Below, piece by piece: positions 27,470 through 38,227 of a stretch of 64,000 bases of DNA. The notes under the pieces are model-generated. The model was not told the origin of the DNA. It made no database searches and saw only the letters and a program-made list of their open reading frames with translations. The stretch spans positions 237,034 through 301,033 of the forward strand of contig NZ_PVTQ01000005.1 of the NCBI RefSeq assembly GCF_003003355.1. The letters are read 5' to 3'. This DNA is from Donghicola tyrosinivorans (GTDB taxonomy: Bacteria; Pseudomonadota; Alphaproteobacteria; Rhodobacterales; Rhodobacteraceae). Positions within the stretch are counted from its first letter, which is position 1; each line of letters opens with the position of its first letter. The position numbers and the translations under genes were made by a program.

Positions 27470-30089
27470 GATCTTTTTCCTCCACGGGTAAGGTAAAGTA
27501 GAATGTCGATCCCTCACCAACAGCGGACTCTACCCAAATCTGCCCGCCGTGATTATCCACTACTTTTTTGCAAATTGCTAAACCAACGCCGGTGCCTGGC
27601 CGTTCGGACGATCGCACAAGACGTTTGAAAATCTTAAACACTGACGTCAGGTGCTTTTCAGCAATCCCGATGCCATTATCAGAGACCGAAAAACACCAGC
27701 CCCCGCCCTGTTTCTGACAGGTAACCCGTATGTTAACGGGCCCCTCGTTCTTAGCATATTTGATGGCATTTCCGACAAAATTCTGGAAAACCTGATAAAT
27801 CTGGACTTTATTGACCTGCACAACCGGCAAGGGGTCACTGAGAAAGACCACCTCCCTACCCCAGTCGGTCGCCGCCACATCACGCGCTATGGTCTGTATA
27901 ACCTCGTTCAAATCAACGTTCTGGTTCTGGATTTCACCGTAATCCAACCGGCTATAGGCCAGAACATCACGGATCAACTCTTGCGCGCGATGCGCCGAGT
28001 CATTCACAAATCCCAAGTAACTTTCCGCCTTGTCATCCAACTGTCCGCTTTCTTTAAGATGCCGTGTCAGGCGCTCGCTGAAGGCGCCGATAATCCGCAG
28101 AGGCTCTTGCAGATCGTGCGAACAGATATAGGCAAACTGCGACAGTTCGGCGTTGGATTTCTCAAGCCTTGCCAGAAGGGCTTCGCGCTCGATCTGGTTT
28201 TCGCGGCGGCGGGTTGTATCGGTCAGCACGACAACATAGCCGTTGTCACCCGCATTCCCCCGATTCACCTGAGAGACCGAGACCGTGTAATAGCGCTTGG
28301 GCTCTTTCCCCATGACGCACAGGTCGTCGGTTTGTTTGGCACAATTCAGCAAATCCAGACTGATTTCCGCCCCTGTCCCATCGCACAGCTTCAAATCGCG
28401 AAAGAGTAAGTTGGTTAGATCATTGTGCCCCAAGGCGAACATCTGGGTCGCGGCATCATTGGCCATCAACACACGGCCTTGGTCGGAAAGATACAGGATA
28501 CCCTCATTGGTGTTCGAGATCACCAGATCCAGCTGGCGGGCCAGAAAATCCAGATCCATCTCGCGGGCGCGCAGGCTGATCTGGCTTTTCTGTAGCATCT
28601 TGTTGCGCTGACTGACGGCAATAGCGCGGTTGATCACCAGCGCCACCAAAATGGTCAGCAACATGCCCAATGGCACCGCAAAAATCCGGACCCGACTGCG
28701 CGAAGCCTCTACAAATGCGACGTCAGGGTTCAGGGTAACCGTCCAAGTTCGATTCACGACAGCTACGTCGGCCTGAACGAAGAGGCTGGACATCGGCCCC
28801 TTTGCGGCTGCGGTCTGCATCACTGGCAAATCGCCGTCGGAAACAGTCACATCAAACTGTGCGTAAGCCGGATGAATCCAGTTCGGAAAATTGCGACTGA
28901 AATCCGCCGTTGCAGCCAACATTCCAACAAAGGTGTAACCGTCAAACATCGGCACGAAGATCACCTCTTCTGTCGCGCCTGTTGTGATCTCAAACGGCGA
29001 AGTCAAACGTGTTTCACGGCTGCTGTGAGCCTCAAGGATCGTGGCGGCGCGAACGGGATTGAATTCCAATCCTATGCCGATTGCCTTTTGATAAGGTGCC
29101 TCGGGTTCAACCCGCGTGACTTTGAAGTCATTGTCCATCAACGCAATGACGTTCAGATCGTCAAAGTCATCCAAAAGGGTCCTGGCTTCATATCGCCACT
29201 GGGTATCTGCGAATGACCCTGCCGCCACATAGCGCCCTGCAAACCGTTCAAGGCTTTCAGAGATGTTCTCCATCTCTTGACCGATGCGTTTGGCAAGGAA
29301 ATGCGCCTCGATCTGAAGCTCCGCATCCAGACTTCTGCGATCCTGCCGCTCTAGTTCATACCAGAACACCAGTGTCGCGATTGTCCCCACAAGGGACACC
29401 AGCATTGCGATACCTGTGTCATATGCTGTTGCGACACGTTTCACGGTGGTGCGGGACAGCTCTGTCAGAACGCCCGCCATCAGGATCATGAACCCGACCG
29501 AGGTCATTGGGGACATCGCACTGAGCGAAATGCTCCCGTCGCGCCCACCAGGGCCGAAATACAGATCCGTCAGCCCCATCAGTGCCGTGAACACAACGAT
29601 GAATGCGCAGGTCAGGATCGAACTGACCCCCAAGAACCGCGTCTGCCGCCGGATCAACATGGCAATCGCCACGCCGCTAAGGATAAAGCCCACGGTCGTC
29701 AACTCGCCCATGCGGGCGGCATCGTTGAACTTGCCGAAGATCCACTGATCCACATTCAGATCAGGAAAGAAAAGGTATTCACTTGCGCGAAGCGCCCCAA
29801 GCGCCGCCACCAACAATGCAAGCGCCATGCTGACCACCCGAAAATGCGTCAGCCGAAGCACCAGCAACGATGCAGCACTTAGGGAAAAGGCAATCGCGGT
29901 ATTCGTGCTCATCCCCGGCAGCGTGATCGCCAAATGGGTGAGCAAAACGTCTTCCAGCAACCAGCCCCACAAAACTGAAGCAGCCAACAGCAGCAGAAGA
30001 AGCGGCGCGACCAATGAACCGATTTGCAAAAATAAACGAGCGCCTACATTTTCCTCAACCTGCAATTGGCCATAAGAAGATTGGCCCAT
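27453..30089 (-). CDS. Membrane sensor histidine kinase with CHASE-like and PAS domains
   Basis: This 878-residue kinase begins with a block of about seven membrane helices (residues 22-240), then a periplasmic CHASE-like region (about 265-480), another helix, a PAS domain (about 520-640) and the kinase core. The H box is SHDLQEPLR (about residue 670), the N box NAIKYAKNEG, and the G boxes SDNGIGIAEK and GTGVGLAICKK, so it should be active. The DLQEPLR type H box is shared with phytochrome-like kinases paired with Rcp1 regulators, matching the downstream gene. The signal is unknown. Confidence 0.92.
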   Translation of the reverse strand: MGQSSYGQLQVEENVGARLFLQIGSLVAPLLLLLLAASVLWGWLLEDVLLTHLAITLPGMSTNTAIAFSLSAASLLVLRLTHFRVVSMALALLVAALGALRASEYLFFPDLNVDQWIFGKFNDAARMGELTTVGFILSGVAIAMLIRRQTRFLGVSSILTCAFIVVFTALMGLTDLYFGPGGRDGSISLSAMSPMTSVGFMILMAGVLTELSRTTVKRVATAYDTGIAMLVSLVGTIATLVFWYELERQDRRSLDAELQIEAHFLAKRIGQEMENISESLERFAGRYVAAGSFADTQWRYEARTLLDDFDDLNVIALMDNDFKVTRVEPEAPYQKAIGIGLEFNPVRAATILEAHSSRETRLTSPFEITTGATEEVIFVPMFDGYTFVGMLAATADFSRNFPNWIHPAYAQFDVTVSDGDLPVMQTAAAKGPMSSLFVQADVAVVNRTWTVTLNPDVAFVEASRSRVRIFAVPLGMLLTILVALVINRAIAVSQRNKMLQKSQISLRAREMDLDFLARQLDLVISNTNEGILYLSDQGRVLMANDAATQMFALGHNDLTNLLFRDLKLCDGTGAEISLDLLNCAKQTDDLCVMGKEPKRYYTVSVSQVNRGNAGDNGYVVVLTDTTRRRENQIEREALLARLEKSNAELSQFAYICSHDLQEPLRIIGAFSERLTRHLKESGQLDDKAESYLGFVNDSAHRAQELIRDVLAYSRLDYGEIQNQNVDLNEVIQTIARDVAATDWGREVVFLSDPLPVVQVNKVQIYQVFQNFVGNAIKYAKNEGPVNIRVTCQKQGGGWCFSVSDNGIGIAEKHLTSVFKIFKRLVRSSERPGTGVGLAICKKVVDNHGGQIWVESAVGEGSTFYFTLPVEEKDRDRAA

Positions 30090-30217
30090 TAGGTGTCCGT
30101 CGTTTATGTACGCTAATGCAAACTAAAGAACTTTGCGGCCAAACTTTCAATAGACAATATTGCAAATGGGCAGATGTATATATCCCAAAGATTAACCAAG
30201 GTTGCACCTTTGGGGTA

Positions 30218-31117
30218 CTAATGCCCTGCCGGAGGAGCAATTCGGCGCGGCTTCATACGCGACCGTTGTAAGGTGTATGCGCCCGAAGCAACGATGATCG
30301 CGGTGCCACAAATGGTTAGGATGTCTGGCACATCCCCGAAGACCAGAAAGCCGTAGCAGGTGGTCCAGATGATCATTGTGTATTGCAATGGTGCAACGAC
30401 CACAGCCTCTGCGATTTCAAGCGCTTTGATCACCAGAAACTCGCCCAGACCTGCCGCGCAGGCATAAAGGACAAACAGCCAGATATCGCCGGGTTTAATG
30501 GTTTGCCACACGAATGGCTGCACCAAGGCCAGAATTCCGGCACTGGTGGCGGCGGTAAAGGCAACGGTGGTGATAGTCTTCTCGGTCGCGCCAAGGAAAC
30601 GCGAAATAACCTGTCGGGTGGCGAAAAGGGCCGCGCTGGCCAGCACCAACAGATAGGCCGGATGAAAGCTGTCAAAGCCGGGGCGGATCACCACCACCAT
30701 GCCCAGAAAGCCCAGACCAATGGCGGCCCATCGGGGCGCATCAACCTTTTCCTTCAGCAGGATCGCGCCCAGAATGGTGACAAAGAACGGCGCCACAAAA
30801 GCAATCGCGGTCGCATCGGCCAAAGGAATGTGGCGCAGCGCCAGCACAAACAAGGTCGCCGATACCGTGGCGCAAAGTCCGCGGAAGAGTTGCATCTTGG
30901 GACGTCGGGTCCGCAACTGGGACGTGCCGCGCAGCAGCACATAGATCACGACCCCCGCCAGCAAACCCATTTGCCGAATGCCCACCACCTGCAAGGCAGG
31001 ATAGTCCGCAGTCATGAACTTCGCGATTGTGTCAGCCGTGCCGAAGAACACCATGGAAACGGCCATCAACAGAACGCCCATCATGTTGCCGCGCTCAGCA
31101 CTCTCAGCAGAGGTCAT
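30218..31117 (-). CDS. EamA/DMT-family transporter
   Basis: This is a ten-helix drug/metabolite transporter of about 299 residues with two EamA repeats (GVLLMAVSMVFFGTADTIAKF in the first; LASAALFATRQVISRFLGATEK at the start of the second). The start at 31117 is placed six bases after AAGGA; an ATG at 31123 is also possible. Substrates of this family include amino acids, metabolites and S-adenosylmethionine; none is indicated here. It is transcribed alone. Confidence 0.88.
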   Translation of the reverse strand: MTSAESAERGNMMGVLLMAVSMVFFGTADTIAKFMTADYPALQVVGIRQMGLLAGVVIYVLLRGTSQLRTRRPKMQLFRGLCATVSATLFVLALRHIPLADATAIAFVAPFFVTILGAILLKEKVDAPRWAAIGLGFLGMVVVIRPGFDSFHPAYLLVLASAALFATRQVISRFLGATEKTITTVAFTAATSAGILALVQPFVWQTIKPGDIWLFVLYACAAGLGEFLVIKALEIAEAVVVAPLQYTMIIWTTCYGFLVFGDVPDILTICGTAIIVASGAYTLQRSRMKPRRIAPPAGH

Positions 31118-31385
31118 CGCCATTCCTTGCCCTTTCCGGAAAGACACAGGCCATGTCTCACGCGTGCGGCGTGCTGGTGTGTCTCAGGCACGTCAACATA
31201 CCTGACCGAGTCTGTCACGTAGAAATTGTCTGGCAATCGGTCAGTATGGACAAAAGCGGACTTTCCAAATTCAACGCGCTATTCCCCATGCCGCCCGCCA
31301 TCCGATCATTCCATTGGATATTCTCCACCGCCATGACGTCATGTAAGGTAACATTCAGGCCGCATTTTGCAGCCTTGGAGAAGTC

Positions 31386-31751
31386 ATGACCATGATCAAA
31401 CGTACTGCCATACTCTTCGGATTTGCGGCCCTTTCCAGCTGCGGCACACCGGAATACCAGGCCGAGCAATCCATCTGTGCCGCGACCTGGATGAACCGCA
31501 TCCCCCCGCGCATGGAGCAAGAAGTCTACACAAAGACCGAAACCCGAGAGGTTCCCACCGGACGCAGCACCTGCACCGGCACGGGCAACACAATGCAGTG
31601 CATTCAAGAAATGAAAACCGAATATTACTCGATCCCCGCTGTCCGCACCGTAGACCGGAACGAGGCGCAACGGGACGTCCAGATCCGCGCCTGCACGGTG
31701 AAAGTCTGCCAAGAGAAATACGGCAACGGCGAATGCAAACCCGCAGGCTAA
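31386..31751 (+). CDS. Small cysteine-rich lipoprotein, function unknown
   Basis: This 121-residue protein starts at an ATG preceded by GGAG and has a lipoprotein signal (FGFAALSSC). The mature part has several further Cys ([27 protein letters not shown]) that probably form disulfides. No family is recognised. It is followed by tRNA-Arg on the other strand. Confidence 0.7.
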   Translation: MTMIKRTAILFGFAALSSCGTPEYQAEQSICAATWMNRIPPRMEQEVYTKTETREVPTGRSTCTGTGNTMQCIQEMKTEYYSIPAVRTVDRNEAQRDVQIRACTVKVCQEKYGNGECKPAG

Positions 31752-31786
31752 TGCTGCGCGACACGACCGGATTTCGGCGAGAGAAG

Positions 31787-31863
31787 TGGCGCACCCAAGA
31801 GGATTCGAACCTCTGGCCTCTGCCTTCGGAGGGCAGCGCTCTATCCAGCTGAGCTATGGGTGC
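31787..31863 (-). tRNA. tRNA-Arg (anticodon CCG)
   Basis: A 77-base tRNA with encoded CCA. Acceptor GCACCCA pairs with TGGGTGC; the anticodon stem CTGCC/GGCAG closes the loop CTCCGAA, giving CCG; the T loop is GGTTCGAATCC. It lies 46 bp after the sufS stop on the same strand. Confidence 0.97.
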
Positions 31864-31909
31864 CTGAGGGGCGGTATAGCGGGGCGGCCAGCGCCCCGCA
31901 ATCGCAAAA

Positions 31910-33130
31910 TCAACCAAAAAGCTCGTGGGCCAGTTCCAGAGCATCCACCAGCGCATCGACCTCGGCGGTGGTGTTATATGCGGCAAAAGAGGCACGGCAG
32001 CTGGCGTTGATGCCCAGATGCTCCATCAGCGGACCGCAGCAGTGATGCCCTGCCCGCACGGCGACACCCTTCTTGTCCAGAATCGTCGAGATATCATGGG
32101 CATGGCCTGCCCCCGACATGGTGAAGCTGAAGATCGCCCCTTTGCCCGGTGCGTGTCCCTGGACCTGCAACCAGTTCAACCCGTTCAGGCGCTGCTGCGC
32201 GTAATCACGCAGAGCGGCTTCGTGGGCAGCGATGTTCTCCATCCCGATGCCCATTATCCATTCCAGCGCGACACCAAGGCCGATCTGTTGGACGATGCCG
32301 GGCGTGCCAGCCTCGAACTTCATGGGGGCGTCGTTGTAGGTCACTTCGTCTTTGTGGACTTCACGGATCATATCGCCGCCGCCAAAGAAGGGCTGCATTT
32401 CGGCCATACGTTCCTTGCGGATGTAGATCGCGCCCGAGGCCGACGGGCCGTAAAGCTTGTGACCGGTGATGGCGTAGAAATCGCAGCCGATATCCTCGAC
32501 GTTCACGGGCATATGCACCGCGCCTTGGCTGCCATCGACCAGCACAGGCACACCCTTTTCCTTGGCTGCCGCGCAAATGGTTTTCACATCAACTACGGTG
32601 CCAAGCACGTTCGACATATGGGTGATCGAGACCAGCTTGGTCTTGGGACCGATCGCGTCGATGACCTTTTGCGGATCAAGGCTGCCGTCCTCATCCACAT
32701 CGACCCACTTCAGCACCACGCCCTGACGTTCCCGCAGGAAGTGCCATGGCACGATGTTGGCGTGATGCTCCATCACCGACAGCACAATCTCGTCACCCGC
32801 TTGCAGACGAGGCGCGGCCCAACCATAAGAGACCAGATTGATGCCAGCGGTACTGCCGGTGTTCATCACGATCTCGTCTTCGTCCGCGGCACCAAGGAAG
32901 CGGGCGATGGTGCCGCGCACGCCTTCATATTTGTCGGTGGCAAGGTTCGACAGGAAATGAAGTCCACGGTGGACGTTGGCATATTCCTCGGCGTAGCCAC
33001 GGGTGATCGCATCGATCACCACCTGAGGCTTTTGCGCGCTGGCCCCGTTGTCAAGATAGACCAGAGGCTTGCCGTTCACCTGCCGCGACAGGATCGGGAA
33101 TTGGGCGCGGATAGCGTCGACATCATACAT
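31910..33130 (-). CDS. sufS: Cysteine desulfurase SufS
   Basis: This pyridoxal-phosphate enzyme removes sulfur from cysteine and supplies it to the SufBCD scaffold. The 406-residue protein is of the group II type: the PLP Lys lies in [17 protein letters not shown] (about residue 225) and the catalytic Cys in [15 protein letters not shown] (about residue 360). It is the last gene of the suf operon; its ATG overlaps the stop of the upstream YIP1 gene. SufS normally works with SufE or SufU; neither is visible in the window, although a second desulfurase is encoded at 38228. Confidence 0.95.
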   Translation of the reverse strand: MYDVDAIRAQFPILSRQVNGKPLVYLDNGASAQKPQVVIDAITRGYAEEYANVHRGLHFLSNLATDKYEGVRGTIARFLGAADEDEIVMNTGSTAGINLVSYGWAAPRLQAGDEIVLSVMEHHANIVPWHFLRERQGVVLKWVDVDEDGSLDPQKVIDAIGPKTKLVSITHMSNVLGTVVDVKTICAAAKEKGVPVLVDGSQGAVHMPVNVEDIGCDFYAITGHKLYGPSASGAIYIRKERMAEMQPFFGGGDMIREVHKDEVTYNDAPMKFEAGTPGIVQQIGLGVALEWIMGIGMENIAAHEAALRDYAQQRLNGLNWLQVQGHAPGKGAIFSFTMSGAGHAHDISTILDKKGVAVRAGHHCCGPLMEHLGINASCRASFAAYNTTAEVDALVDALELAHELFG

Positions 33131-33720
33131 CAGACAGGACCTCCGATCACTGACGCACCAATCAGCGACAGGACAATAGCCAGCCCCACCATGATCCCGA
33201 CAATCGCCAGAACCACGGTCAGCACCGCCTTGCCCGCACTGTCAAAACCATGCGCAGCTTGAGTGAATTTTACGATCAGCCAAAGGGCGTAAAGCACCGC
33301 CCCCATAGCCAGTAGCGACGATAATGTCGCGGAAAACAGAGCCAGTACGGTCTGGGGCACCTGCGCCACCAGCAACATGAACTGGACCCATGACATGAGC
33401 AGAACGATGTCTTCCAGCCGCCCGCGGCCTTCCAGCGCGCGGCCCGTCCAGAAGACGGCAAAGATCATCATCACCAGATTGCCCACCACCATGACCGCCA
33501 TGGACATTGGTGTGATCAACGGCGCCATCACACCGCCAGCAGTAGGAATGACCGCTTCGGAGACGAAGAACATCAGCACGCTGAGAACGCAGACCAGCGT
33601 CATCGCCATCCAGACTGTCGCACGGGACAGCCGCAAAGCGATCAGCTCTTGCCCCATGGCAAGCGGGTCTTGAAGGGTGCGCAGCACCATCTGCCAAAGT
33701 GCGGGTAAGGTCATCGTCAT
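33130..33720 (-). CDS. YIP1-family membrane protein
   Basis: This 196-residue protein has about five membrane helices and a pattern typical of bacterial Yip1-domain proteins: a short N-terminal cytoplasmic segment (LWQMVLRTLQDPLAMGQELI) then hydrophobic stretches with charged gaps (FWTGRALEGRGRLEDIVLLM). The function of bacterial Yip1 proteins is unknown. It lies between the second YIP1-like gene and sufS, overlapping sufS by one base, so it is part of the suf transcript. Confidence 0.75.
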   Translation of the reverse strand: MTMTLPALWQMVLRTLQDPLAMGQELIALRLSRATVWMAMTLVCVLSVLMFFVSEAVIPTAGGVMAPLITPMSMAVMVVGNLVMMIFAVFWTGRALEGRGRLEDIVLLMSWVQFMLLVAQVPQTVLALFSATLSSLLAMGAVLYALWLIVKFTQAAHGFDSAGKAVLTVVLAIVGIMVGLAIVLSLIGASVIGGPV

Positions 33721-33730
33721 GCGCTACGCC

Positions 33731-34237
33731 CTACGTCTCTGCGCGGAGCCCCGCAAGAGGGCCAGTCCAATATGCCACGCGCAGACCGGAAAAAAGAAAC
33801 ACTACAAAGGCCACAACCCACAAGGCGCCAACCAATGACGCGCCCTGCCCCGGCGCCAGCCCTTGGGCCAGACCGTAGAACAGCAACAGCGGGACCGCAG
33901 CAAAAAAGGACCAGAACAGCGCCAGTCGCGCGGCAAAGCCTCCTGCCTTACGCCCAAGCACCTTCATAATGATGTGCAGCACGAAGGCCAGAATGTAGAA
34001 CAGAAGCGGCGCGAAAAAGACCCACGCCATCAACGCGCCGGTCATCGCCTCGGTCAGGTCAGCGCCGGTGGCGGCGGCCTCACGGGCAACGCGGGGCCAC
34101 TGGCTGACAAACGACAGACCGCACCCTGCAATCAGCCAGAACAGCGCCCGATCTTCCCGAACGCCCATCAAGGACAGGCGCGTGAACACCTGTCCGGGGT
34201 TGCGATAGGTCGCAACAATATCGCGGGTGACCGCCAT
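33731..34237 (-). CDS. YIP1-like membrane protein
   Basis: This 168-residue protein has about four membrane helices and begins MAVTRDIVATYRNPGQVFTR, the amphipathic lead-in seen in YIP1-family proteins. Later segments include SGLRVAYWTGPLAGLRAET at the C-terminus. Its ATG overlaps the sufD stop codon, so it is translationally coupled to sufD. It may form a pair with the following YIP1 protein. A role in Fe-S assembly is suggested only by operon position. Confidence 0.7.
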   Translation of the reverse strand: MAVTRDIVATYRNPGQVFTRLSLMGVREDRALFWLIAGCGLSFVSQWPRVAREAAATGADLTEAMTGALMAWVFFAPLLFYILAFVLHIIMKVLGRKAGGFAARLALFWSFFAAVPLLLFYGLAQGLAPGQGASLVGALWVVAFVVFLFSGLRVAYWTGPLAGLRAET

Positions 34238-35544
34238 CAGAGATCGTCTTCCAGATCCAGCCAGATACGAATGCGGGTCAGGATCGCTTCGCGCAGATCC
34301 TCGGCCTCGATCTCGTCCACGGCTTCTGCAAGGAAGGCCAGCACCAGCAGGTCCTGCGCCTTGCGCTTGGGCACGCCGCGCGCACGCAGATAGTACAGCG
34401 CATCATCATCGATCGCGCCCGAGGTCGAGCCGTGCGAGCAAGCAACGTCATCGGCGTAGATTTCCAGCTCGGGCTTGGCAAGGAACTGGCTGTCCTCATC
34501 CAGCAGCAGCGACTGGCTGATCTGATAACCGTCGGTCTTCTGGGCACCCTGTTTCACAAGAATTTTGCCTTGGAACACGCCAGTCGCACCGTTCGACAGC
34601 ACCTTCTTGAACACCTGACGGCTTTCGCAGTTCACGGCATCATGGGTGATGAAGATGGTATCGTCCTGATGCACATCCTTGCCATCCGCCATCAGCGCGC
34701 CTGCCACATGGGCAATCGCATCATCGCCGGTCAGCTCCAGAATGCATTCATTACGGGTCATAACCCCTTGAGGAGTAAGGGTGAACGACTTGAACGTGCT
34801 TTCCTCACCCAACTGCGCGAACATATGGGTCAGCAGCTGGCGATTGTGGTCGCGGCCTTGGCTGCGCACGTGGTGGAAGGCAGCTTTGTCGGCCACGCTC
34901 ACTTCGGTCACAGTGTTGCCACGGGCACCGGCTGCACCGGTTTCCAGCAGAGTTACCGAGGCGCCCTCTTCCACCTTCACCACATGGTGCAGGATCACGT
35001 CCGAGGTTTCCGAGGTCCGCTCGTACATCACGTGGATCGGCTTGGCCGCCGTACCCGTGGCGCGGATCACCAGACCATCGTTAGCATAGGCAGTATTCAG
35101 GGTCGCCAAGGGGCGCTCCACCGGCGTCTGACCACGGGTTTCCAGCACGCCGTAGATGTCTTTCGCCCAGTGAATATCCGCCGCTGCCGCATCCGCCAGA
35201 CGAGAGATTTCCACGCCTTCCAGCGCCAGATCATCACTGGCATCCGCGTTGAACACGCCGTCCACAAAGACGATCTTCAGCTGCTCGATCCCGTCAAACA
35301 CGGGCGAGTGCGCCGCGCCGTCCATGGACGCTGCCACCGGCTCGGCCGAGGTCAGCGCGTCGGGGCGGGTGTATTTCCAATATTCATCACGACGGGTCGG
35401 CAGGCCCATGCCGTCCAGACGCGCGGCGGCGTCCTTGCGGGCGGCACTGATCCATTCGCCCCCTTCGGGCATCGACAGAACGGGCTGGCGCTGCGCCAGA
35501 GCGTCCTGCTTCAGCTGCTTGAGCTGCGCACGTGCAATACCCAT
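34237..35544 (-). CDS. sufD: Fe-S cluster assembly protein SufD
   Basis: SufD is a non-ATPase scaffold partner in the SufBC2D complex, involved in iron entry. The 435-residue protein has the beta-helix core and the conserved ACSHGSTSGAIDDDALYYL segment near the C-terminus with the functionally important His. Its start overlaps the sufC stop by one base. Confidence 0.95.
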   Translation of the reverse strand: MGIARAQLKQLKQDALAQRQPVLSMPEGGEWISAARKDAAARLDGMGLPTRRDEYWKYTRPDALTSAEPVAASMDGAAHSPVFDGIEQLKIVFVDGVFNADASDDLALEGVEISRLADAAAADIHWAKDIYGVLETRGQTPVERPLATLNTAYANDGLVIRATGTAAKPIHVMYERTSETSDVILHHVVKVEEGASVTLLETGAAGARGNTVTEVSVADKAAFHHVRSQGRDHNRQLLTHMFAQLGEESTFKSFTLTPQGVMTRNECILELTGDDAIAHVAGALMADGKDVHQDDTIFITHDAVNCESRQVFKKVLSNGATGVFQGKILVKQGAQKTDGYQISQSLLLDEDSQFLAKPELEIYADDVACSHGSTSGAIDDDALYYLRARGVPKRKAQDLLVLAFLAEAVDEIEAEDLREAILTRIRIWLDLEDDL

Positions 35545-36299
35545 TACGCGTGCTCCGCCAGCAGGTCTGCGTAGCCGTTCTTTTCAACTTCCAGCGCCAG
35601 CTCGGGGCCACCGGTCTTGATGATGCGGCCATCAGCCATGATGTGCACCACGTCGGGAACGATGTGATCCAGCAGACGCTGGTAGTGGGTAATCACAAGG
35701 AACGAACGGCCTTCGCTGCGCAGGGCGTTCACACCATCGGAAACCAGCTTCATCGCGTCCACGTCCAGACCCGAGTCAGTCTCGTCCAGGATGCACATCT
35801 TGGGTTCCAGAACCGCCATCTGCAGAATCTCGTTCCGTTTTTTCTCGCCGCCCGAGAAACCCATGTTCACGGGGCGCTTCAGCATGTCGGCGTCGATCTT
35901 CAGGGATTTCGCCTTTTCACGGACCATCTTGAGGAAGTCGGTTGCCGACATCTCGTCCTCGCCGCGGGCCTTGCGCTGCGCGTTCAGAGCAGTGCGCAGG
36001 AAAGTCATGTTCGACACGCCGGGGATTTCCACGGGGTATTGGAACGCAAGGAACAGGCCTTCGGCGGCGCGCTCTTCGGTTTCGGCTTCCAGCAGGTCAA
36101 AGCCGTCCATAGTCGCGCTGCCGTCGGTCACTTCATAACCGTCGCGGCCCGACAGAACGTAGCTAAGAGTCGACTTGCCCGAACCGTTCGGCCCCATGAT
36201 CGCATGGACCTTGCCGGTTTCGACGGTCAAGTTCAGACCTTTGAGGATCTGCTTGTCCTCATCTTCCAGTTTGACGTGCAGGTTTTTGATTTCCAGCAT
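35544..36299 (-). CDS. sufC: Fe-S cluster assembly ATPase SufC
   Basis: SufC is the ABC-type ATPase that drives shape changes of the SufBCD scaffold. The 251-residue protein has Walker A GPNGSGKST (about residue 34), the signature SGGEKKRNEI and Walker B CILDETDSGLDVDA. No membrane domain is associated. It follows the ybjQ-like gene by 24 bp and overlaps sufD. Confidence 0.97.
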   Translation of the reverse strand: MLEIKNLHVKLEDEDKQILKGLNLTVETGKVHAIMGPNGSGKSTLSYVLSGRDGYEVTDGSATMDGFDLLEAETEERAAEGLFLAFQYPVEIPGVSNMTFLRTALNAQRKARGEDEMSATDFLKMVREKAKSLKIDADMLKRPVNMGFSGGEKKRNEILQMAVLEPKMCILDETDSGLDVDAMKLVSDGVNALRSEGRSFLVITHYQRLLDHIVPDVVHIMADGRIIKTGGPELALEVEKNGYADLLAEHA

Positions 36300-36323
36300 A
36301 TTTCTATTCCTTCACAGGTCGGA

Positions 36324-36635
36324 TCAGCCAAGCACCACGGCGGTGCCCGAGGCCGAGACCATCAGCATGTTGTTGATTACTTCGTAGTCCAGATCGACGC
36401 CGACCACAGCATTCGCACCCATGGCGCGTGCGCGGTCTTCCAGTTCGGCCAGAGCGGTTTCGCGGGCTTCGGCCAGTGATTTCTCATAGGCGCCGGAACG
36501 ACCCCCGATGATGTCGGTGATGCCCGCAAAGATATCGCGGAACACATTGGCGCCCAGAATGGCCTCGCCGGTGACGATGCCTTTATAGTCTGCAATCTGG
36601 TAGCCTTCGACAGATGGGGTCGTGGTAACGATCAT
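36324..36635 (-). CDS. YbjQ/UPF0145 (heavy-metal-binding-like) family protein
   Basis: This 103-residue protein matches the YbjQ family: [21 protein letters not shown] at the N-terminus, [30 protein letters not shown] in the middle and a C-terminal beta strand. Some members are annotated as heavy-metal binding without firm evidence. It sits between sufB and sufC, a position seen in related genomes, so a link to Fe-S assembly is possible but unproven. Confidence 0.88.
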   Translation of the reverse strand: MIVTTTPSVEGYQIADYKGIVTGEAILGANVFRDIFAGITDIIGGRSGAYEKSLAEARETALAELEDRARAMGANAVVGVDLDYEVINNMLMVSASGTAVVLG

Positions 36636-36680
36636 TGGACTTCCCTTTGTGTCACGTGGGGGCAGCCTGCCCCCGCTAGA

Positions 36681-38201
36681 TTAACCGACAGAACCTTCCA
36701 GCGAGATCGCCACAAGCTGCTGCGCTTCCATGGCGAACTCCATGGGCAGAGCCTGAAGCACCTCTTTACAGAAACCGTTCACAACCAGTGCCACGGCCTC
36801 TTCTTCGTCCATGCCGCGCTGACGGCAGTAGAACAGCTGGTCGTCATCCACCTTGCTGGTGGTCGCCTCATGTTCCACGCGGGCCGAGTTGTTGCGAACC
36901 TCGATGTAAGGCACCGTATGCGCGCCGCACTGATCACCGATCAGAAGGCTGTCACACTGGGTATAGTTGCGCCCGTTCTTGGCCTTGGGGTGCATGGTGA
37001 CCTGACCACGATAGGTGTTCTGCGCCTTACCGGCACTGATCCCTTTCGAGACAATCCGCGACTTGGTGTCTTTGCCAAGGTGGATCATCTTGGTGCCGGT
37101 GTCCGCCTGCTGCATGTTGTTGGCAATGGCGATCGAGTAGAACTCGCCCTGGCTTTCATTGCCTCGCAGAATGCAGGACGGGTATTTCCACGTCACCGCC
37201 GAGCCGGTTTCCACCTGCGTCCACATCACCTTGGCACGATCACCACGGCAATCCGCACGTTTGGTCACAAAGTTATAGATACCGCCCTTGCCGTTCTCGT
37301 CCCCGGGGAACCAGTTCTGAACGGTCGAGTATTTCACCTCGGCGTCTTCTTCGATGATGATCTCGACCACTGCGGCGTGCAGCTGCGCGGTGTCACGCTG
37401 GGGGGCAGTACAGCCCTCAAGGTACGACACATAGCTGCCCTTGTCCGCGATGATCAGGGTCCGTTCGAACTGGCCTGTGTTCTCCGCGTTGATGCGGAAA
37501 TAGGTCGACAGTTCCATCGGGCAGCGCACACCGGGGGGCACATACACGAACGAGCCGTCCGAGAACACAGCGCTATTCAGCGTGGCATAGAAGTTATCCG
37601 AGGCCGGCACGACGCTGCCCAGATACTTTTTCACCAGTTCAGGATGCTCTTTGATCGCTTCCGAGATCGAACAGAAGATGACACCCGCCTTCTTCAGTTC
37701 CGCCTGAAAGGTGGTCCCGACCGACACCGAGTCAAACACCGCGTCCACAGCAACCTTGCGGCCTTCGGCAGGGGCATCCTCTGCGCCTTCGATACCGGCA
37801 AGGATCATCTGTTCCTTCAGCGGAATACCCAGCTTTTCATAGGTTGCCAGCAGCTTGGGATCGACCTCGTCCAGCGACTTGGGCTTGGTCTCCATGCTCT
37901 TGGGACGCGCGTAGTAATACTGGTTCTGGAAGTCGATCTCGGGGTAGTTGACCATCGCCCAATCGGGCTCTTCCATCTGCTGCCAACGTTCAAAGGCCGA
38001 CAGACGCCATTCGGTCATCCACTCGGGCTCATCGTTCTTGCTCGAGATCAGACGCACGATATCGGGGTTCACGCCTTTGGGGGCGTATTCCATCTCGATA
38101 TCGGTGTCCCAACCGTACTTATAGGCTCCGCCCATCGCACGGACGGTCTCGACGGTTTCCCGATCCACGCCCTCGCGGATTTCTTCATCCAAGGTTGCCA
38201 T
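36681..38201 (-). CDS. sufB: Fe-S cluster assembly protein SufB
   Basis: SufB is the main scaffold on which the cluster is built. The 506-residue protein starts at [12 protein letters not shown], with GGAGG seven bases before the ATG; the frame is open further upstream but overlaps the spacer and previous gene. Conserved segments include [22 protein letters not shown] and [19 protein letters not shown]. It follows the nifS-like gene by 26 bp. Confidence 0.97.
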   Translation of the reverse strand: MATLDEEIREGVDRETVETVRAMGGAYKYGWDTDIEMEYAPKGVNPDIVRLISSKNDEPEWMTEWRLSAFERWQQMEEPDWAMVNYPEIDFQNQYYYARPKSMETKPKSLDEVDPKLLATYEKLGIPLKEQMILAGIEGAEDAPAEGRKVAVDAVFDSVSVGTTFQAELKKAGVIFCSISEAIKEHPELVKKYLGSVVPASDNFYATLNSAVFSDGSFVYVPPGVRCPMELSTYFRINAENTGQFERTLIIADKGSYVSYLEGCTAPQRDTAQLHAAVVEIIIEEDAEVKYSTVQNWFPGDENGKGGIYNFVTKRADCRGDRAKVMWTQVETGSAVTWKYPSCILRGNESQGEFYSIAIANNMQQADTGTKMIHLGKDTKSRIVSKGISAGKAQNTYRGQVTMHPKAKNGRNYTQCDSLLIGDQCGAHTVPYIEVRNNSARVEHEATTSKVDDDQLFYCRQRGMDEEEAVALVVNGFCKEVLQALPMEFAMEAQQLVAISLEGSVG

Positions 38202-38227
38202 TGGCGTCCCTCCTGTTCGCATCTCTC

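Noticed and set aside
31925..33262. A 445-codon open frame opposite sufS
   Set aside because: Antisense shadow of a clear cysteine desulfurase gene.
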